This document shows positions 36,958 to 48,726 of a DNA stretch of 64,000 nucleotides, piece by piece. Below the pieces are notes generated by a model. It ran no database searches, was not told where the DNA came from, and saw only the letters and a program-made list of their open reading frames with translations. Origin of the DNA: Solanum dulcamara (taxonomy: Eukaryota > Streptophyta > Magnoliopsida > Solanales > Solanaceae). Every line of letters starts with the position of its first letter. The stretch's first letter is position 1. A program made the translations under genes and the position numbers. The DNA lies in the NCBI RefSeq assembly GCF_947179165.1, contig NC_077240.1, forward strand, positions 47,800,501-47,864,500, written 5' to 3'.

Positions 36958-37621
36958 GTTAATTTATGTTACCACGCCTTGGTAGAAGTTCAACCTTCCT
37001 TATTAAATTTGCAAGGATTTGGAAGCTATAGTTACCACCCAAGTAGAAAATATATATGGCTAATAGCCCATAATAAATTACCTTCGTCTAGATTTTTACA
37101 CCATATTAACTATTCCCCTCACTGGATTGTATGTTTATAGACCTCTTTCTTTGGAAACCATCAATCAGCTTTATCTTAGTTGCCCTCCAGTGATGCAATT
37201 TTGGTCTGAAATTACACTTAGCAATTATATCTACTTGATTTATTCCCAAAATCAACAACTTGTTCGGTGGCTGCACAACCTAACAACTTGAGACACTCTC
37301 AAATCTTTCGATGACGTTCCTTACACGATTTTTATACCTTCCTACATATAAATAATCTAGACACAATAAAATAAATTTATTTTTGAACAAACAATATTGT
37401 CAATCAATTGCAATTCCATTAAAATTATGGCTGAGGAGTTTTGGTTGCTTACTAGTACACTCACTTGGCCTCGTAGTACTGTTACGCTATCTCATGTATG
37501 GAAACCTCTGAATGCATCCCCTTACATGATTAATACTAATGCAAGGATCAATACCAATTTAAATTTGGCAGGGTTTGGTGGGGTGATAAGGGACATAAAT
37601 GGTCAATGGATATTAGATTTA
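36958..37621 (+). pseudogene. LINE 3' coding end, part 1 (start of RNase H)
   Basis: From about 37170 broken frames resemble the tail of a plant LINE ORF2 (QLVRWLHNL, PYTIFIPSYI). At 37397-37621 an open stretch reads TLSHVWKPLNASPYMINTN and LAGFGGVIRDINGQWIL, the start of an RVT_3-type RNase H domain. The first catalytic Asp position (INTD) is Asn. The frame is cut at 37621 by an LTR and resumes at 51233. The 5' side (36958-37170) shows nothing recognisable. Confidence 0.7.
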
Positions 37622-38786
37622 TGCAACACCCCAAAATTTCCAAGCTCAGATCAGACTTGGAAGAGTTCAGAAAATTCTAAGTCTGCAAAATTCTGTGTTT
37701 CACGGACATCATCTACGGGCAGTAAAAGAAACTATAGATCATAGATGGAAATCATAGACCAACCTCAGAAATTAGGATAAAGGGAACAAGATCTACGAGT
37801 AAAGTTTACGGGCCATAGATAGTTTTATGGGTTGTAAACTTGATAGTAGATCAAGGTTAAGAAACTTAGAAATTGACCTTGAACAGGAGGAATGGGATTT
37901 ACTTATCGTGGATGGTTTTACGGATTGTAGAATGGGTCCATAAATCAAAGTCCTAAAACTTCAGAACTCATATATGTCCTTAAGTTCTACGAACCCTATC
38001 TATAAGTTGTAATTTGAACTATGGTCCGTAGAAAGGGTCTCATATACTTATCCTCAAAGACTATGTATTTCGGCATAATTTTCTACGTACTGGTCATAGA
38101 TTAGTTTATGGATCGTAGATTGGTTTGTAAACCAAATCTTCAGAAATCTAGATTTTCTTATCCAACTTTTACTAACAGGAGTCTACGGTCCATATATGGA
38201 AATACGGACCGTAGATATCGTCCGTAGATGCCTTCCAACAGTTTCTAATCAGGATCATTTTGGTCTTTTTTTATTCTTTTAATCCCTATACTACGTCATT
38301 TTGGATTATTTTAAGTGGGGTTAAGTAATTCTTAGTGACCTTCGCCTCCCCATTCACGTATAACTCAAAAATAAGTTTCTTCTCTCTCAATCAAAATTAG
38401 GGCTCCAAGCGTCAAGTCTCCATTCAAGGAATTCAAGACATGGTTCTTCAGTTCAGGTATGTGGAATTTCATCAATGGGTACCCCTTCACCCATTGAGTC
38501 CTAAGAAAATCTCAATTTTTTAGTTTATGATTTCTACAGACTTAGAGTTTCTATGATGTTCATGGATTTTCATTATAATTAAGTTTTTCTTCATAATTGA
38601 CCCTTAATTGCATGTTTTACATACAATTCCATGTTTAAAATGGTATTTTCATGAGCCCTCAAGTATACACATATTTTCATGACTTAGAATTATGTTTTTT
38701 CAAAAGCATGTTTTCAGATTATCAGATATCACGATTTAGATGCTTTCAGTATTTACTAGTTATCATGATTTATGAGCTACTCAGTA

Positions 38787-40909
38787 TGTCAAAACTCAAG
38801 CCTAGGGCCTAGACGTGACACGGAGAATGAGGAACCCTGAGGTACCTCACCCAAGCCTATTAGCATTCATTTAGTATTTCATAGGTAATGACAATAAACA
38901 AAAAGCGAAAAACAAGAGTAAAGAAGGACTAAGGAAAACGTCATAGCAAGAACCATAATAGTCAAGGATTATCATACATGTGTCCAACAATACCTCTCAA
39001 CCTTTAGACTTGGCAGAGGCTAAGACATGTCCCTAGCTCACCCTCAATTAAACTAGAATAAAAATTCATAATAAATGTCTAAGGGTCTCAATATATCATA
39101 AACTAAAAAGGTAAAGGAATATTGTTACCAGAATATGGAAACTCACCAACTAGTAGCCTTCACCGAAATCTCAACTAGCCACGTGAAGGAGAACGAGGAG
39201 GAACACCGGTCCCTATATGGTGATAGCATGTAGGCAAAAGTATGTGTTAGTAATTTGAATGTACTAAGTATGTAGGCATGCAATATGAGAGAAGATATTA
39301 AGACAACTATAACGTAAGGTACATAAGAGAGTGCATGCATGGATAATCAAGTAAATAACATTTGAAACATTCATTTGTGGGAAAGATGACTATAACCGAA
39401 TTAAGACCATGTGAGCTATAATATAGAATCCAACATAACCCCCTATGTTGGCACGGGGAGACAACTTGCCAGGTAGAACTCCATCAAACTTCATTCAGTT
39501 CTTTAACTTTAACTTTAGATGGTCATACGTGGATCCACTAGCCTAAAAGCCTACAAGGACTCCTATGTTGGCACATAGTTAATGAAACAAGAGGTTGCTA
39601 CTAGGATTCCCTTACCGAACTCCACCTCAAGACTCATTCGGTGATATGTCAAATCCCACAGAATAGTGTATAAATATCATTACAACATAAGCATATATAT
39701 AGCTTTAGGCATCAAAACATTATTAGTAGAATTTCTCCTTAAAACTTGATGATTCAAATATAAGAATTGTCCTTATCACATAGAATTCTTTCTTTGGCCA
39801 AAAGCCCTTTTTATCACTATTTGATCATTCTTTAAGAACCTTTACATTCGTAGAAAATAAGCCTTTGTAAACATTGGGTTAAAACCCCTTTCAATCAACT
39901 CAAATATTCTTAGAAATTCATGATAAAACATGATGGGTTTAGCCAATTCAACTTCAAATCATTAAAATCAATGCTAGCATGCATGAGGGCAATGTAATGC
40001 ACCAACTTAAAGCATACTTGAAACAACCCACCAATTTATTTTAAAACCATTTCATGCCTTCATATAAGGACCTTTGATATATCAAAAATACTTTGAAATT
40101 AAGAGCCAATATAAGCTAAGATAGATAAATAAACTACAAATACTCAATAATCTTTACATTTGGAATCATGATATGAAAACCCATAAAATTTACACTTTAA
40201 AATTTAGCTACTAAGCTAGAAAATACTTGGGCTCCATGGGTGGAAGAACCCATGAATAAAGATTCACATACCTTGGGGAATACAACCCTAATGCAAGCTT
40301 GAAAATGGAGATGTGATAGCTTTGGAATGAAACCCTTGAGAGAAACCTTCCTGTCTTAGGAAAATTTTAGAGTGAATGAGAGTGGGGGACTTTTGAAAGA
40401 ATTGAAAAAATGTAGGATAAGGATAATGCCCAAAAGATCCTAGGGTATTAGAATATAAAACTAAAATAGACGAAAATGCCCTTTATAAAAAATTGCTGGA
40501 CAGAGCCTATAAACCATCCCTACGAGTCGTAGAGGGGTCGATGAGTCATAGGGTCTAAGAAAGACCCTAAGAACTGACCCTCAGGACTTTTCCTATGACT
40601 CGTAAGTTGTAGACACTTCTAAGATCCGTAGAAGGGATTTGTCCTGCAGGGTCTGAGAAAGACCTTGAGAACTGAGTCTCTGAACTTCCTTGATGAATCA
40701 TTTCAACGACTCATCTTATCTTCTACGAGTCGTAGCCTAGACTCGTCCTTTCACTTGATAAATTTCCAGCCTCAACATAAGTCCTACGAGTTACTCCTAC
40801 GACTCATAGGAGTTTCTTACGACCCGTAGGTTGAGTTGTAGAACCCAAAATCCAGTCCATTCTCCAAAGTTTTCCTTCATTTTGACTTTTTGACTTACGG
40901 GGTCTTACA
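38787..40909 (-). mobile_element. Antisense solo LTR, TGTAAGACCC-type family
   Basis: On the minus strand it starts TGTAAGACCCCGTAAGTC at 40909 and ends GAGTTTTGACA at 38787. The flanks CAGTA (38782-38786) and CAATA (40910-40914) match at 4 of 5. U3 (40490-40860) is rich in CTACGAGTCGTAG-type inverted motifs. It is related to the plus-strand LTR 21369-23681. No internal genes. Confidence 0.7.
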
Positions 40910-41496
40910 CAATATTTATCAGTTATCAGTATAAGTCAGTATTATCAGATTATTACTGTCTTCAGTTATTACATTTTTTCATTGGAGTTATACTTAGCAT
41001 TGAGTGGATTTAGGAATGAAAAATTTTGGTCAGCGTTAGTGAACCTTTAGTAGCAATTTCTAAGTCTCAGAACTACGTGCCACCGTAGGACTAGTCTTAA
41101 CAGACACTAGCTTAGTGGATCCACATTAGCTCATATTCAGCCTTTATACTTGACAAGTAAATTGGGCCCTTTTGATGGGAGTTATACATCGAACTTCATG
41201 TAGTTGCTCACATGGTTATATGTCTGTTTTAGTATCTCCCATAGTCAATCTTTTTAGTTTTGCCATGATCAAGTATTCAATTATTTCAGTTCAGTTTATC
41301 AATTTTCATATTATTTACTTGGTCATTGCATCCGTTATGTTTTACAGTTAAACATGTTCAATATTATGTTTATTATGCATATTCTACATACTCAGTATAT
41401 TCAAAGTAATGACCACGTACTTTCTGCCTATATTGTGTTATAATATAGGTTGTGACACTCAGCATTTAGGCCACGTTTAATGCTATCCAATCAGCT

Positions 41497-43651
41497 TGTA
41501 ACAACCCCTAAAATGTTGTATGTCGGTATTTCAATTCTCGACAAAAATAATACAGCCTCTGTATTTTGGGCATAACTTTTCATAGGTTGGTCCAAATTAG
41601 GTGATTCAAATTTCTGGGTAATCACAACATCCTTACCTACAACTTTCATGAAGAACATAACTTCAAATTCGGAGTATAAGTAGGTCAAATAAATTAATCT
41701 TTGCAAGATATAGTGCTGTGACGAAATTGAGTGTTGATAGAAGAAAATTCATATCTCACTGTAGGTTGCTCCAAATTGGTTGATTCTTGAACGATATGAA
41801 ACTAGACTTCCATATCTACAATTCTTATGAAGAAACCAAATCCTAATAAGGAATTTATCTTATTCAAACGTAGCTTCGAAAATGAGTATTCTGTTAAAAA
41901 GAACTCATCTTACCTACCATGGAAACATCTAGATGCATTTGACATCATGCATGACATAAATTGTCCTCCATTTAACATCATCCATGACATCAATATATTC
42001 CATTAAATTTTCAGATTTTTCTTTATAATTATTTTATTTATTGTTAGGTCCCTCTTTCCCACCTATAAATACCCACCTTATTTCCTCATTTTATTCATCA
42101 AGCTTTCCTAAGCATTTCTTCTCTCTATATACTTCTTCTCAAATATAGTTTTAGTTTTAATAGTATAAAAATACTACTCCGGTTATTCTTATACTCCGGG
42201 TAGTACACAAAACGCTCCGGCGAGAAGAAAAGGCTAGGGATCCAAGAGTATTCCAATTCGGAGTAAACCTTCGGATTTAAGGTATGTAAGGCTTTCATAG
42301 CATTGGATTGAGTTCGTCCATGCGCCCAATATTTAAATTTATTATAATTGAGTTATAGTTGAGTTTTATTCAAATCTTGAATTCTAGATGAATTAATTCT
42401 TCTTCTATTGAGTTTGATATATTTATGCATTAATATTATTATTATTGTTATCTCTCATATTATTGGAATTATTGTTCATGGCTACTTTCCCATGAATTCT
42501 AATTGATTTGATGTTCATGAATATTTTTACATATGTTTTGAGTAAAGATGTTGGCTTTTTATTATTTTTATTGATAAAAAGAGAGTTATATGAATTAATA
42601 CTATATATGTATTTTATTGAGTTTTGAAAGAGTAAAAGAGTTGAATTTGAATGAATTTGAGAAAATGATATTTTGATCAAGATGTTTTGATGAGATGTAA
42701 ATGATGTTTTTGGAAGTATAATGATTGATGAACATGAAATGAGATGAGTTTGATGATTTAAATTAAAGTCCAATGAGACTAGATGATGAGTTTAATATGA
42801 GCACATATTTTGGGAGTAGTATTGAGCACCGAGTTGGGTAAGAGTTTAATTGACTCAAACCCCAGAACTACGTAGCCAGCGTAGGATGGAGGCTATGCCT
42901 CTTAAGTCCCAAAAAGAGGACTTTGATGAATGGATCCAAGATGGTGATGTCCTTTACCCTGGCAAGGTATTGGATGGATGTGGCAACGACATCGCTTCGT
43001 TGTATCATCGCTAGCTCATAAGTGATGGTTGTCGGTTAGAGAAACTCCCAACTGAGTAAGCATTGCTTATTACTATTATTTTTATTATTATATTTTAAAC
43101 TTGCATTACATATTCATGTTGAGATGATGTTGAGTTCTGAGCTGAGTTTTATTGAGAGGAGTATCTTGATATCTATCCTTACCTTCCTGCCATTTTACAT
43201 ACTCGTACATTCCACGTACTAACGTCATTCGACCTGCATCGTTTTATGATGCAGATACAGGTGTTAGAGATCCTCAACAGGCGCATCGTTGAAGATCATT
43301 TCTTTTCAGCTATTTGGTGAGTCCTTCTTGTATTCGAAGGAACTCCTTATCCTTTTATTATTGTTGAGTGTGATGTTTCTTTTGAGGTAGCCATGGACAT
43401 GTCATTGGCACCATCTAAGAGTATTAGAGGCTTCATAGACAGAGTCTGATGATGTAATCGGAGTAGTTCTCCTTAGAAACTACTTCTTCTAATAATTATC
43501 TATTTTTCCTTTGATTATGACAAGCCCACATTAGTATTCTTAAGTCTTCCGCTCATGAATAAATAAGAAATGAGACCAAGTGGTTCTCTCAGAAGTCAGA
43601 AATGGTTTCTGAGTGCCAGCCACGCCTAGGGTACCCTCTCGGGGCGTGACA
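41497..43651 (+). repeat. 5' LTR of the young gypsy element
   Basis: 2,155 bp, TGTAACAACCCC ... GGGGCGTGACA. A probable TATA box is ACCTATAAATACCC near 42061-42074, in front of the leader. It would drive the element's RNA. Confidence 0.95.
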
Positions 43652-43655
43652 AACT

Positions 43656-43667
43656 TGGTATCAGAGC
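43656..43667 (+). other. Primer-binding site (initiator tRNA-Met)
   Basis: TGGTATCAGAGC, four bases after the LTR end, complementary to the 3' end of plant initiator tRNA-Met. Confidence 0.9.
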
Positions 43668-43868
43668 CCAGAGTTCAAGAGTCCTAGGGTGTCTATGAAG
43701 CCGTGTCTAGTAGAGTCTTGTTTATAGGTGTGTCGTGCACCACACTTATAATCAGGAAGCTATAGGACATTAGGAATTATTTCACTTCTTTCATAATCTG
43801 AGTTCGTGCGATAGAGTTTAACTCTATAAAAGCTTTCTTTCTAATTCGTGCGTTTACACGTTTCAGAC

Positions 43869-44663
43869 ATGCCTCCTAAACGTTCAGCCAGTCAGAGGAA
43901 CGCTCCCAGCACTGAGGTTCCACAGTCAGTGATGCCTCCACGGAGAACTAGGGGCCGACCTGCAAGGTCTACTGAGGTACCCCAAGTACCTACTGTTCAG
44001 ACCACTCCTACTTCTGAGGATGATTTTCGAGGAGCGATTGCTATGCTCACCCAGTTGGTGGCTGCTCGAAATAGTAGCCAGAGTTCACCAACTCCTAGCT
44101 CTAGTTATCAAGAGCCATCTGCTGCCACGAGGATCAGAGATTTTCTGATAATGAATCCATCGGTCTTCACGGGTTCTAACGTTGATGAAGACCCCCAAAA
44201 TTTCATTGATGAGATGTGGAAGATACTAAAAGCGATGCATGCTACAGAGATTGAGGGTGTTGAGTTGGTGTCTTATCAACTCAAGGATGTCGCAAATGTC
44301 TGGTATAACCAGTGGGAAGAAAGTAGAGGTGAAGATGCAGAGCCTGCTCTTTGGGATGAGTTTGAAAGAGCATTTCTTGATAACTTTTTTCCCCAAGAGC
44401 TACGTGAAGTAAAAATTGAGGAGTTTGTGAACCTCAAGCAAGAGAGTATGACTGTGAAAGAATATAGTTTAAAGTTTATTCAATTGTCCAAATATGCCCC
44501 AGAAATGATTCCCCATATGAGGTCTAAGATGAGGAAGTTTGTCTCTGGCCTAGGCAAACATGTAAAGAAAGAATGTAAGGCAATGCTAATGATTTCTGAC
44601 ATGGATTTTTCTAGATTGATGGTGTATGCTCAGCAGGTTGAGGATGACAAGAAAAAGGACTGA
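43869..44663 (+). CDS. gag polyprotein, capsid part (young gypsy element)
   Basis: 264 residues from the ATG at 43869 (MPPKRSASQR). A GTG seven codons upstream is in frame, but the ATG matches gag starts of this clade. A basic, proline-rich N-terminus is followed by the retrotransposon gag domain at about residues 95-205 (a VSYQLKDVANVWYNQW stretch, FFPQELREVKIEEFVNLKQ). It forms the particle in which the RNA is copied. It ends at a TGA (44661-44663). The same frame then stays open from 44664 through the zinc knuckle and pol to 48596, so this stop is probably either a recent point mutation or a leaky UGA. Without readthrough the protein lacks its zinc knuckle. Confidence 0.85.
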   Translation: MPPKRSASQRNAPSTEVPQSVMPPRRTRGRPARSTEVPQVPTVQTTPTSEDDFRGAIAMLTQLVAARNSSQSSPTPSSSYQEPSAATRIRDFLIMNPSVFTGSNVDEDPQNFIDEMWKILKAMHATEIEGVELVSYQLKDVANVWYNQWEESRGEDAEPALWDEFERAFLDNFFPQELREVKIEEFVNLKQESMTVKEYSLKFIQLSKYAPEMIPHMRSKMRKFVSGLGKHVKKECKAMLMISDMDFSRLMVYAQQVEDDKKKD

Positions 44664-44867
44664 GAAGAACACCTAAGCAAGAAGGCTAAGTCTGCTGGGC
44701 ATGAGAATGAGCAGAAGCAAGGGAAGGGTAACAAGTCTTTCTTTCAGAAAAGGTCTTCCAATTATGCACCTTCCCCAACAAATGCTTTTACACCTAATAC
44801 CAGGTATGATCAGAGATCGCTAAGTCACCAAAACTTTCGATCTCAAGGTTCTCAGTCCCAATTAAGT

Positions 44868-47800
44868 ATGGCTCAAGGTTCTAGAGGAAAACCACCATGT
44901 GCTAGATGTGGGAGGCTCCATTTGGGAGAGTGTCGTGTGGGCACCAATGCTTGCTACGGATGTGGAAAGATAGGTCACTTCCAGAATGAGTGTCCTTCAA
45001 AAAGGCAGGGAGATGGAAGTAGTAGAGCTCAGTTTTCTTCTGCAGCTCCACAGAATAGAGGTAATCATAGAGGTGCAGCTTCAAGTGCAGGTGGGGGAAC
45101 CAACCGTCTGTATGCTATGGGTAGTCGCCAAGACCAAGAAAACGCACCCGATGTTGTTACTGGTATGCTTCGAGTCCTTTCTTTTGATGTGTATGCATTA
45201 CTTGATCCGGGTGCTACATTATCTTTTGTGACTCCTTACTTGGCTAGTAAATTTGAGATCCTTCCTGAGTGTCTTCTTGAGCCTTTCAGTGTGTCTACTC
45301 CTGTTGGTGATTCTATCTTAGCTGAGAGGGTCTATAGAAATTGTACTGTGTCAATCTATCATAGGGATACCATGGCTGACTTAGTTGAGTTGGACATGGT
45401 TGATTTTGATGTGATTCTTGGTATGGACTGGCTTTATTCTTGTTATGCTTCGGTTGATTGTAGGACCCGAATTGTCAAGTTTCAATTTCTAAATGAGCCT
45501 ATCTTAGAGTGGAAGGGGAATTCTGTAGTGCCTAGGGGTAAATTTATTTCCTACCTTAAGGCCAGAAAATTAATCTCTAAAGGATGTATATATCATATAG
45601 TTCGAGTCAAAAATATTAATGATCAGACTCCATCTCTTGAGTCAGTTCCCATTGTGAATGAGTTTCCTGAAGTCTTTCCTGAGGATCTACCCGGAATTCC
45701 TCCTGATAGAGAGATAAACTTTGGTATTGATATCCTTCCTGATACACAACCTATCTCCATTCCTCCTTATAGGATGGCTCCTGCTGAGTTGAAAGAGTTG
45801 AAAGAACAACTGAAAGACCTCCTAGATAAGGGGTTTATTAGGCCAAGTGTCTCACCCTGGGGCGCTCCTGTCCTATTCGTGCGAAAGAAAGATGGGTCCC
45901 TTAGAATGTGCATTGATTACCGACAACTAAACAAGGTCACCATTAAAAACAAGTACCCTCTTCCCAGAATAGATGATTTATTTGACCAACTTCAGGGTGC
46001 CACATGCTTCTCTAAGATAGACCTTAGATCAGGCTATCACCAGTTGAAAGTGAGAGAATGTGACATCCCGAAGATGGCTTTTCGAACCCGCTATGGTCAT
46101 TTTGAGTTTGTTGTTATGTCCTTTGGATTGACAAATGCTCCAGCAGCTTTTATGGACCTCATGAACCGAGTATTCAAGCCATACCTAGATACATTTGTAA
46201 TTGTCTTCATCGATGATATTTTGGTCTACTCTAGAAGTAAGAGTGAGCATGCTAATCACCTTAGGATTGTCCTTCAAACTCTTAAGGAGAAGGAGTTGTA
46301 TGCTAAGTTTTCAAAGTGTGAGTTTTGGCTTGAGTCTGTAGCATTCCTAAGTCATATTATATCTGGGGATGGAATCCAAGTTGATACTCAAAAGATTGAG
46401 GCAGTTAAGAACTGGCCCCGACCCACCTCTCCAACCGATATAAGGAGTTTCTTAGGTTTGGCTGGTTACTACAGGAGGTTTGTTGAGGGATTTTCATCCA
46501 TATCCTCACCATTGACTAAGCTGACTCAGAAGAAGGCTAAGTTTCAATGGTCTGATGCTTGTGAGAAAAGTTTTCAAGAGTTGAAAGCTAGATTGACTAC
46601 TGCTCCAGTACTATCCCTACCCGAAGGAATGGATGGTTTTGTAATCTATTGTGATGCTTCAAGAGTTGGGTTGGGATGTGTATTGATGCAGAAAGGTAAG
46701 GTCATTGCCTATGCCTCCAGGCAGCTTAAGACTCATGAGAGGAACTACCCCACTCATGACCTTGAGTTGGCAGCTGTGGTATTTGCTCTTAAGATTTGGC
46801 GTCACTATCTTTATGGTGTACATGTGGATGTGTTCACAGACCATAAGAGCTTGCAGTATGTATTCAGCCAGAAGGAGCTGAATTTGAGGCAAAGGAGATG
46901 GCTAGAGTTGCTCAAGGATTATGACATGAGCATTCTCTACCACCCAGGTAAAGCAAATGTAGTTGCTGATGCTCTTAGCAGGTTATCTATGGGAAGTACA
47001 ACTCATGTGGAAGAGGAAAAGAAGGAGTTGGCAAAGGAAGTGCATAGACTTGCGCGTTTGGGAGTTCAACTTATTGACTCTAGTGAGGGTGGTACAATAG
47101 TACGAAATGGAGCTGAATCATCTCTAGTTGTAGAGGTGAAAGAAAAGCAAGATCAGGACCCTATTTTTCTTCAACTGAAGGATGAGGTTCACAAGCAGAA
47201 GGTAATGGCTTTTACCAAAGGGGGAGATGGAGTGTTGAGATATCAAGAAAGATTATGTGTTCCAAGTGTTGATGGTATTAGGGAGAGAATCATGAAAGAA
47301 GCCCATAATTCTAAGTATTCCATCCATCCAGGTTCAACAAAGATGTATCATGACTTAAGAGAAGTATACTGGTGGAGTGGAATGAAGAGAGATATAGCAG
47401 AGTTTGTGTCCAAGTGCCCAAATTGCCAACAAGTTAAAGTTGAGCACCAAAGGCCTTGTGGAGTGGCTCAGAATATAGAGATACCGGAATGGAAGTGGGA
47501 AATGATCAATATGGACTTCATTACCGGTTTACCACGAACCCGCAAACAACATGACTCTATTTGGGTGATTGTGGATAGGATGACCAAATCGGCCCATTTC
47601 TTGCCGGTTAAGACTACGAACACTGCAGAGGATTATGCCAAACTATATCTTAGAGAGATTGTTAGACTGCATGGAGTTCCTTTGTCTATCATCTCTGATA
47701 GGGGAGCTCAATTTACTGCTCAGTTTTGGAAGTCATTTCAGAAGGGCTTGGGTTCAAGAGTGAACCTTAGTACTGCTTTTCATCCGCAAACAGATGGCCA

Positions 47801-48596
47801 GGCAGAGCGTACGATACAGACTTTGGAGGATATGTTAAGAGCCTGTGTCATTGACTTCAAAGGTAATTGGGATGATCATTTACCTCTTATTGAGTTTGCA
47901 TACAATAATAGTTTCCATTCGAGTATTCAAATGGCTCCTTATGAAGCTCTGTATGGGAGGAGATGTAGATCACCAATTGGTTGGTTTGAAGTTGGTGAAG
48001 CTGAGTTGATTGGACCAGACTTGGTTCACCAAGCTATGGAGAAGGTGAAAACCATACAAGAGAGGTTGAGGACTGCTCAAAGTCGCCAAAAATCCTACAC
48101 TGATGTTAGAAGAAGAGATTTAGAGTTCGAAGTGTACGATTGGGTATACTTGAAAGTTTCACCCATGAAGGGTGTGATGAGATTTGGAAAGAAAGGGAAG
48201 CTTAGTCCCCGCTACATTGGTCCTTATCAGATTATGAGGAGGGTAGGTAACGTAGCCTATGAATTGGAGTTGCCTCCAGAATTAGCTGCTATTCATCCCG
48301 TGTTTCACATCTCTATGCTTAAGAAGTGTTTGGGAGATCCTTCACTTGTTGTCCCAGCTGAGAGCATTGGGGTGAAAGAGAGTTTGAGTTATGAAGAGAT
48401 TCCAGTTCAAATTCTTGATCGTCAGGTTCGCAAATTAAGAACTAAGGAAGTGGCATCTGTCAAAGTCCTATGGCGAAATCAATTTGTTGAAGAGGCTACA
48501 TGGGAAGCTGAAGAAGATATGAAGGCTAACTATCCTCATCTATTTATGCCTTCTGATGACGATATTCAAGGTAATATTCCTTACTTCTACCTTTGA
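44868..48596 (+). CDS. gag zinc knuckle and pol polyprotein (young gypsy element)
   Basis: 1,242 residues from the first Met; the frame is open back to 44664 and this Met is probably not a natural start. Domains in order: CCHC knuckle C29-C32-H37-C42; aspartic protease with [11 protein letters not shown] (D113); reverse transcriptase about 265-500 with D385 in [10 protein letters not shown] and FIDD at 447-450; RNase H with D596, E633, D658 and D701; integrase zinc site H813, H820, C850, C853; integrase core D883, D944 and E980 (D,D-35-E); GPY at 1118-1120; chromodomain about 1172-1227 ([18 protein letters not shown]). All catalytic residues I can check are present and no further stop occurs. 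It should cut, reverse-transcribe and integrate the element; the chromodomain is known to guide integration to heterochromatin. Confidence 0.93.
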   Translation: MAQGSRGKPPCARCGRLHLGECRVGTNACYGCGKIGHFQNECPSKRQGDGSSRAQFSSAAPQNRGNHRGAASSAGGGTNRLYAMGSRQDQENAPDVVTGMLRVLSFDVYALLDPGATLSFVTPYLASKFEILPECLLEPFSVSTPVGDSILAERVYRNCTVSIYHRDTMADLVELDMVDFDVILGMDWLYSCYASVDCRTRIVKFQFLNEPILEWKGNSVVPRGKFISYLKARKLISKGCIYHIVRVKNINDQTPSLESVPIVNEFPEVFPEDLPGIPPDREINFGIDILPDTQPISIPPYRMAPAELKELKEQLKDLLDKGFIRPSVSPWGAPVLFVRKKDGSLRMCIDYRQLNKVTIKNKYPLPRIDDLFDQLQGATCFSKIDLRSGYHQLKVRECDIPKMAFRTRYGHFEFVVMSFGLTNAPAAFMDLMNRVFKPYLDTFVIVFIDDILVYSRSKSEHANHLRIVLQTLKEKELYAKFSKCEFWLESVAFLSHIISGDGIQVDTQKIEAVKNWPRPTSPTDIRSFLGLAGYYRRFVEGFSSISSPLTKLTQKKAKFQWSDACEKSFQELKARLTTAPVLSLPEGMDGFVIYCDASRVGLGCVLMQKGKVIAYASRQLKTHERNYPTHDLELAAVVFALKIWRHYLYGVHVDVFTDHKSLQYVFSQKELNLRQRRWLELLKDYDMSILYHPGKANVVADALSRLSMGSTTHVEEEKKELAKEVHRLARLGVQLIDSSEGGTIVRNGAESSLVVEVKEKQDQDPIFLQLKDEVHKQKVMAFTKGGDGVLRYQERLCVPSVDGIRERIMKEAHNSKYSIHPGSTKMYHDLREVYWWSGMKRDIAEFVSKCPNCQQVKVEHQRPCGVAQNIEIPEWKWEMINMDFITGLPRTRKQHDSIWVIVDRMTKSAHFLPVKTTNTAEDYAKLYLREIVRLHGVPLSIISDRGAQFTAQFWKSFQKGLGSRVNLSTAFHPQTDGQAERTIQTLEDMLRACVIDFKGNWDDHLPLIEFAYNNSFHSSIQMAPYEALYGRRCRSPIGWFEVGEAELIGPDLVHQAMEKVKTIQERLRTAQSRQKSYTDVRRRDLEFEVYDWVYLKVSPMKGVMRFGKKGKLSPRYIGPYQIMRRVGNVAYELELPPELAAIHPVFHISMLKKCLGDPSLVVPAESIGVKESLSYEEIPVQILDRQVRKLRTKEVASVKVLWRNQFVEEATWEAEEDMKANYPHLFMPSDDDIQGNIPYFYL

Positions 48597-48710
48597 GTCG
48601 ATGTTTATTCTTGAGTTTGAGTCATTAACCATTTGAGTATCGGAGTTGATGTATTGATGATATTCATTCTTTATGTCTCCTATTTTCATCTTCATTCGAG
48701 GACGAATGAT
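48597..48710 (+). other. Short 3' untranslated stretch before the PPT
   Basis: No coding signal. It ends with TTCGAGGACGAATGATCC, a sequence typical just before the polypurine tract in this clade. Confidence 0.7.
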
Positions 48711-48726
48711 CCCAAGGGGGAGATAT
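48711..48726 (+). other. Polypurine tract of the young gypsy element
   Basis: AAGGGGGAGA followed by TAT and the 3' LTR. It is the primer site for plus-strand synthesis. Confidence 0.85.

Noticed and set aside
42423..42773. 116-residue minus-strand frame, repeated at 49653-50003
   Set aside because: It occurs twice because it lies in the two LTRs; low-complexity Asn/Ile/Ser composition from AT-rich DNA.
43650..43680. tRNA gene fragment (TGGTATCAGAGC)
   Set aside because: It is a primer-binding site complementary to tRNA-Met, not a tRNA gene; no tRNA fold found here or elsewhere.
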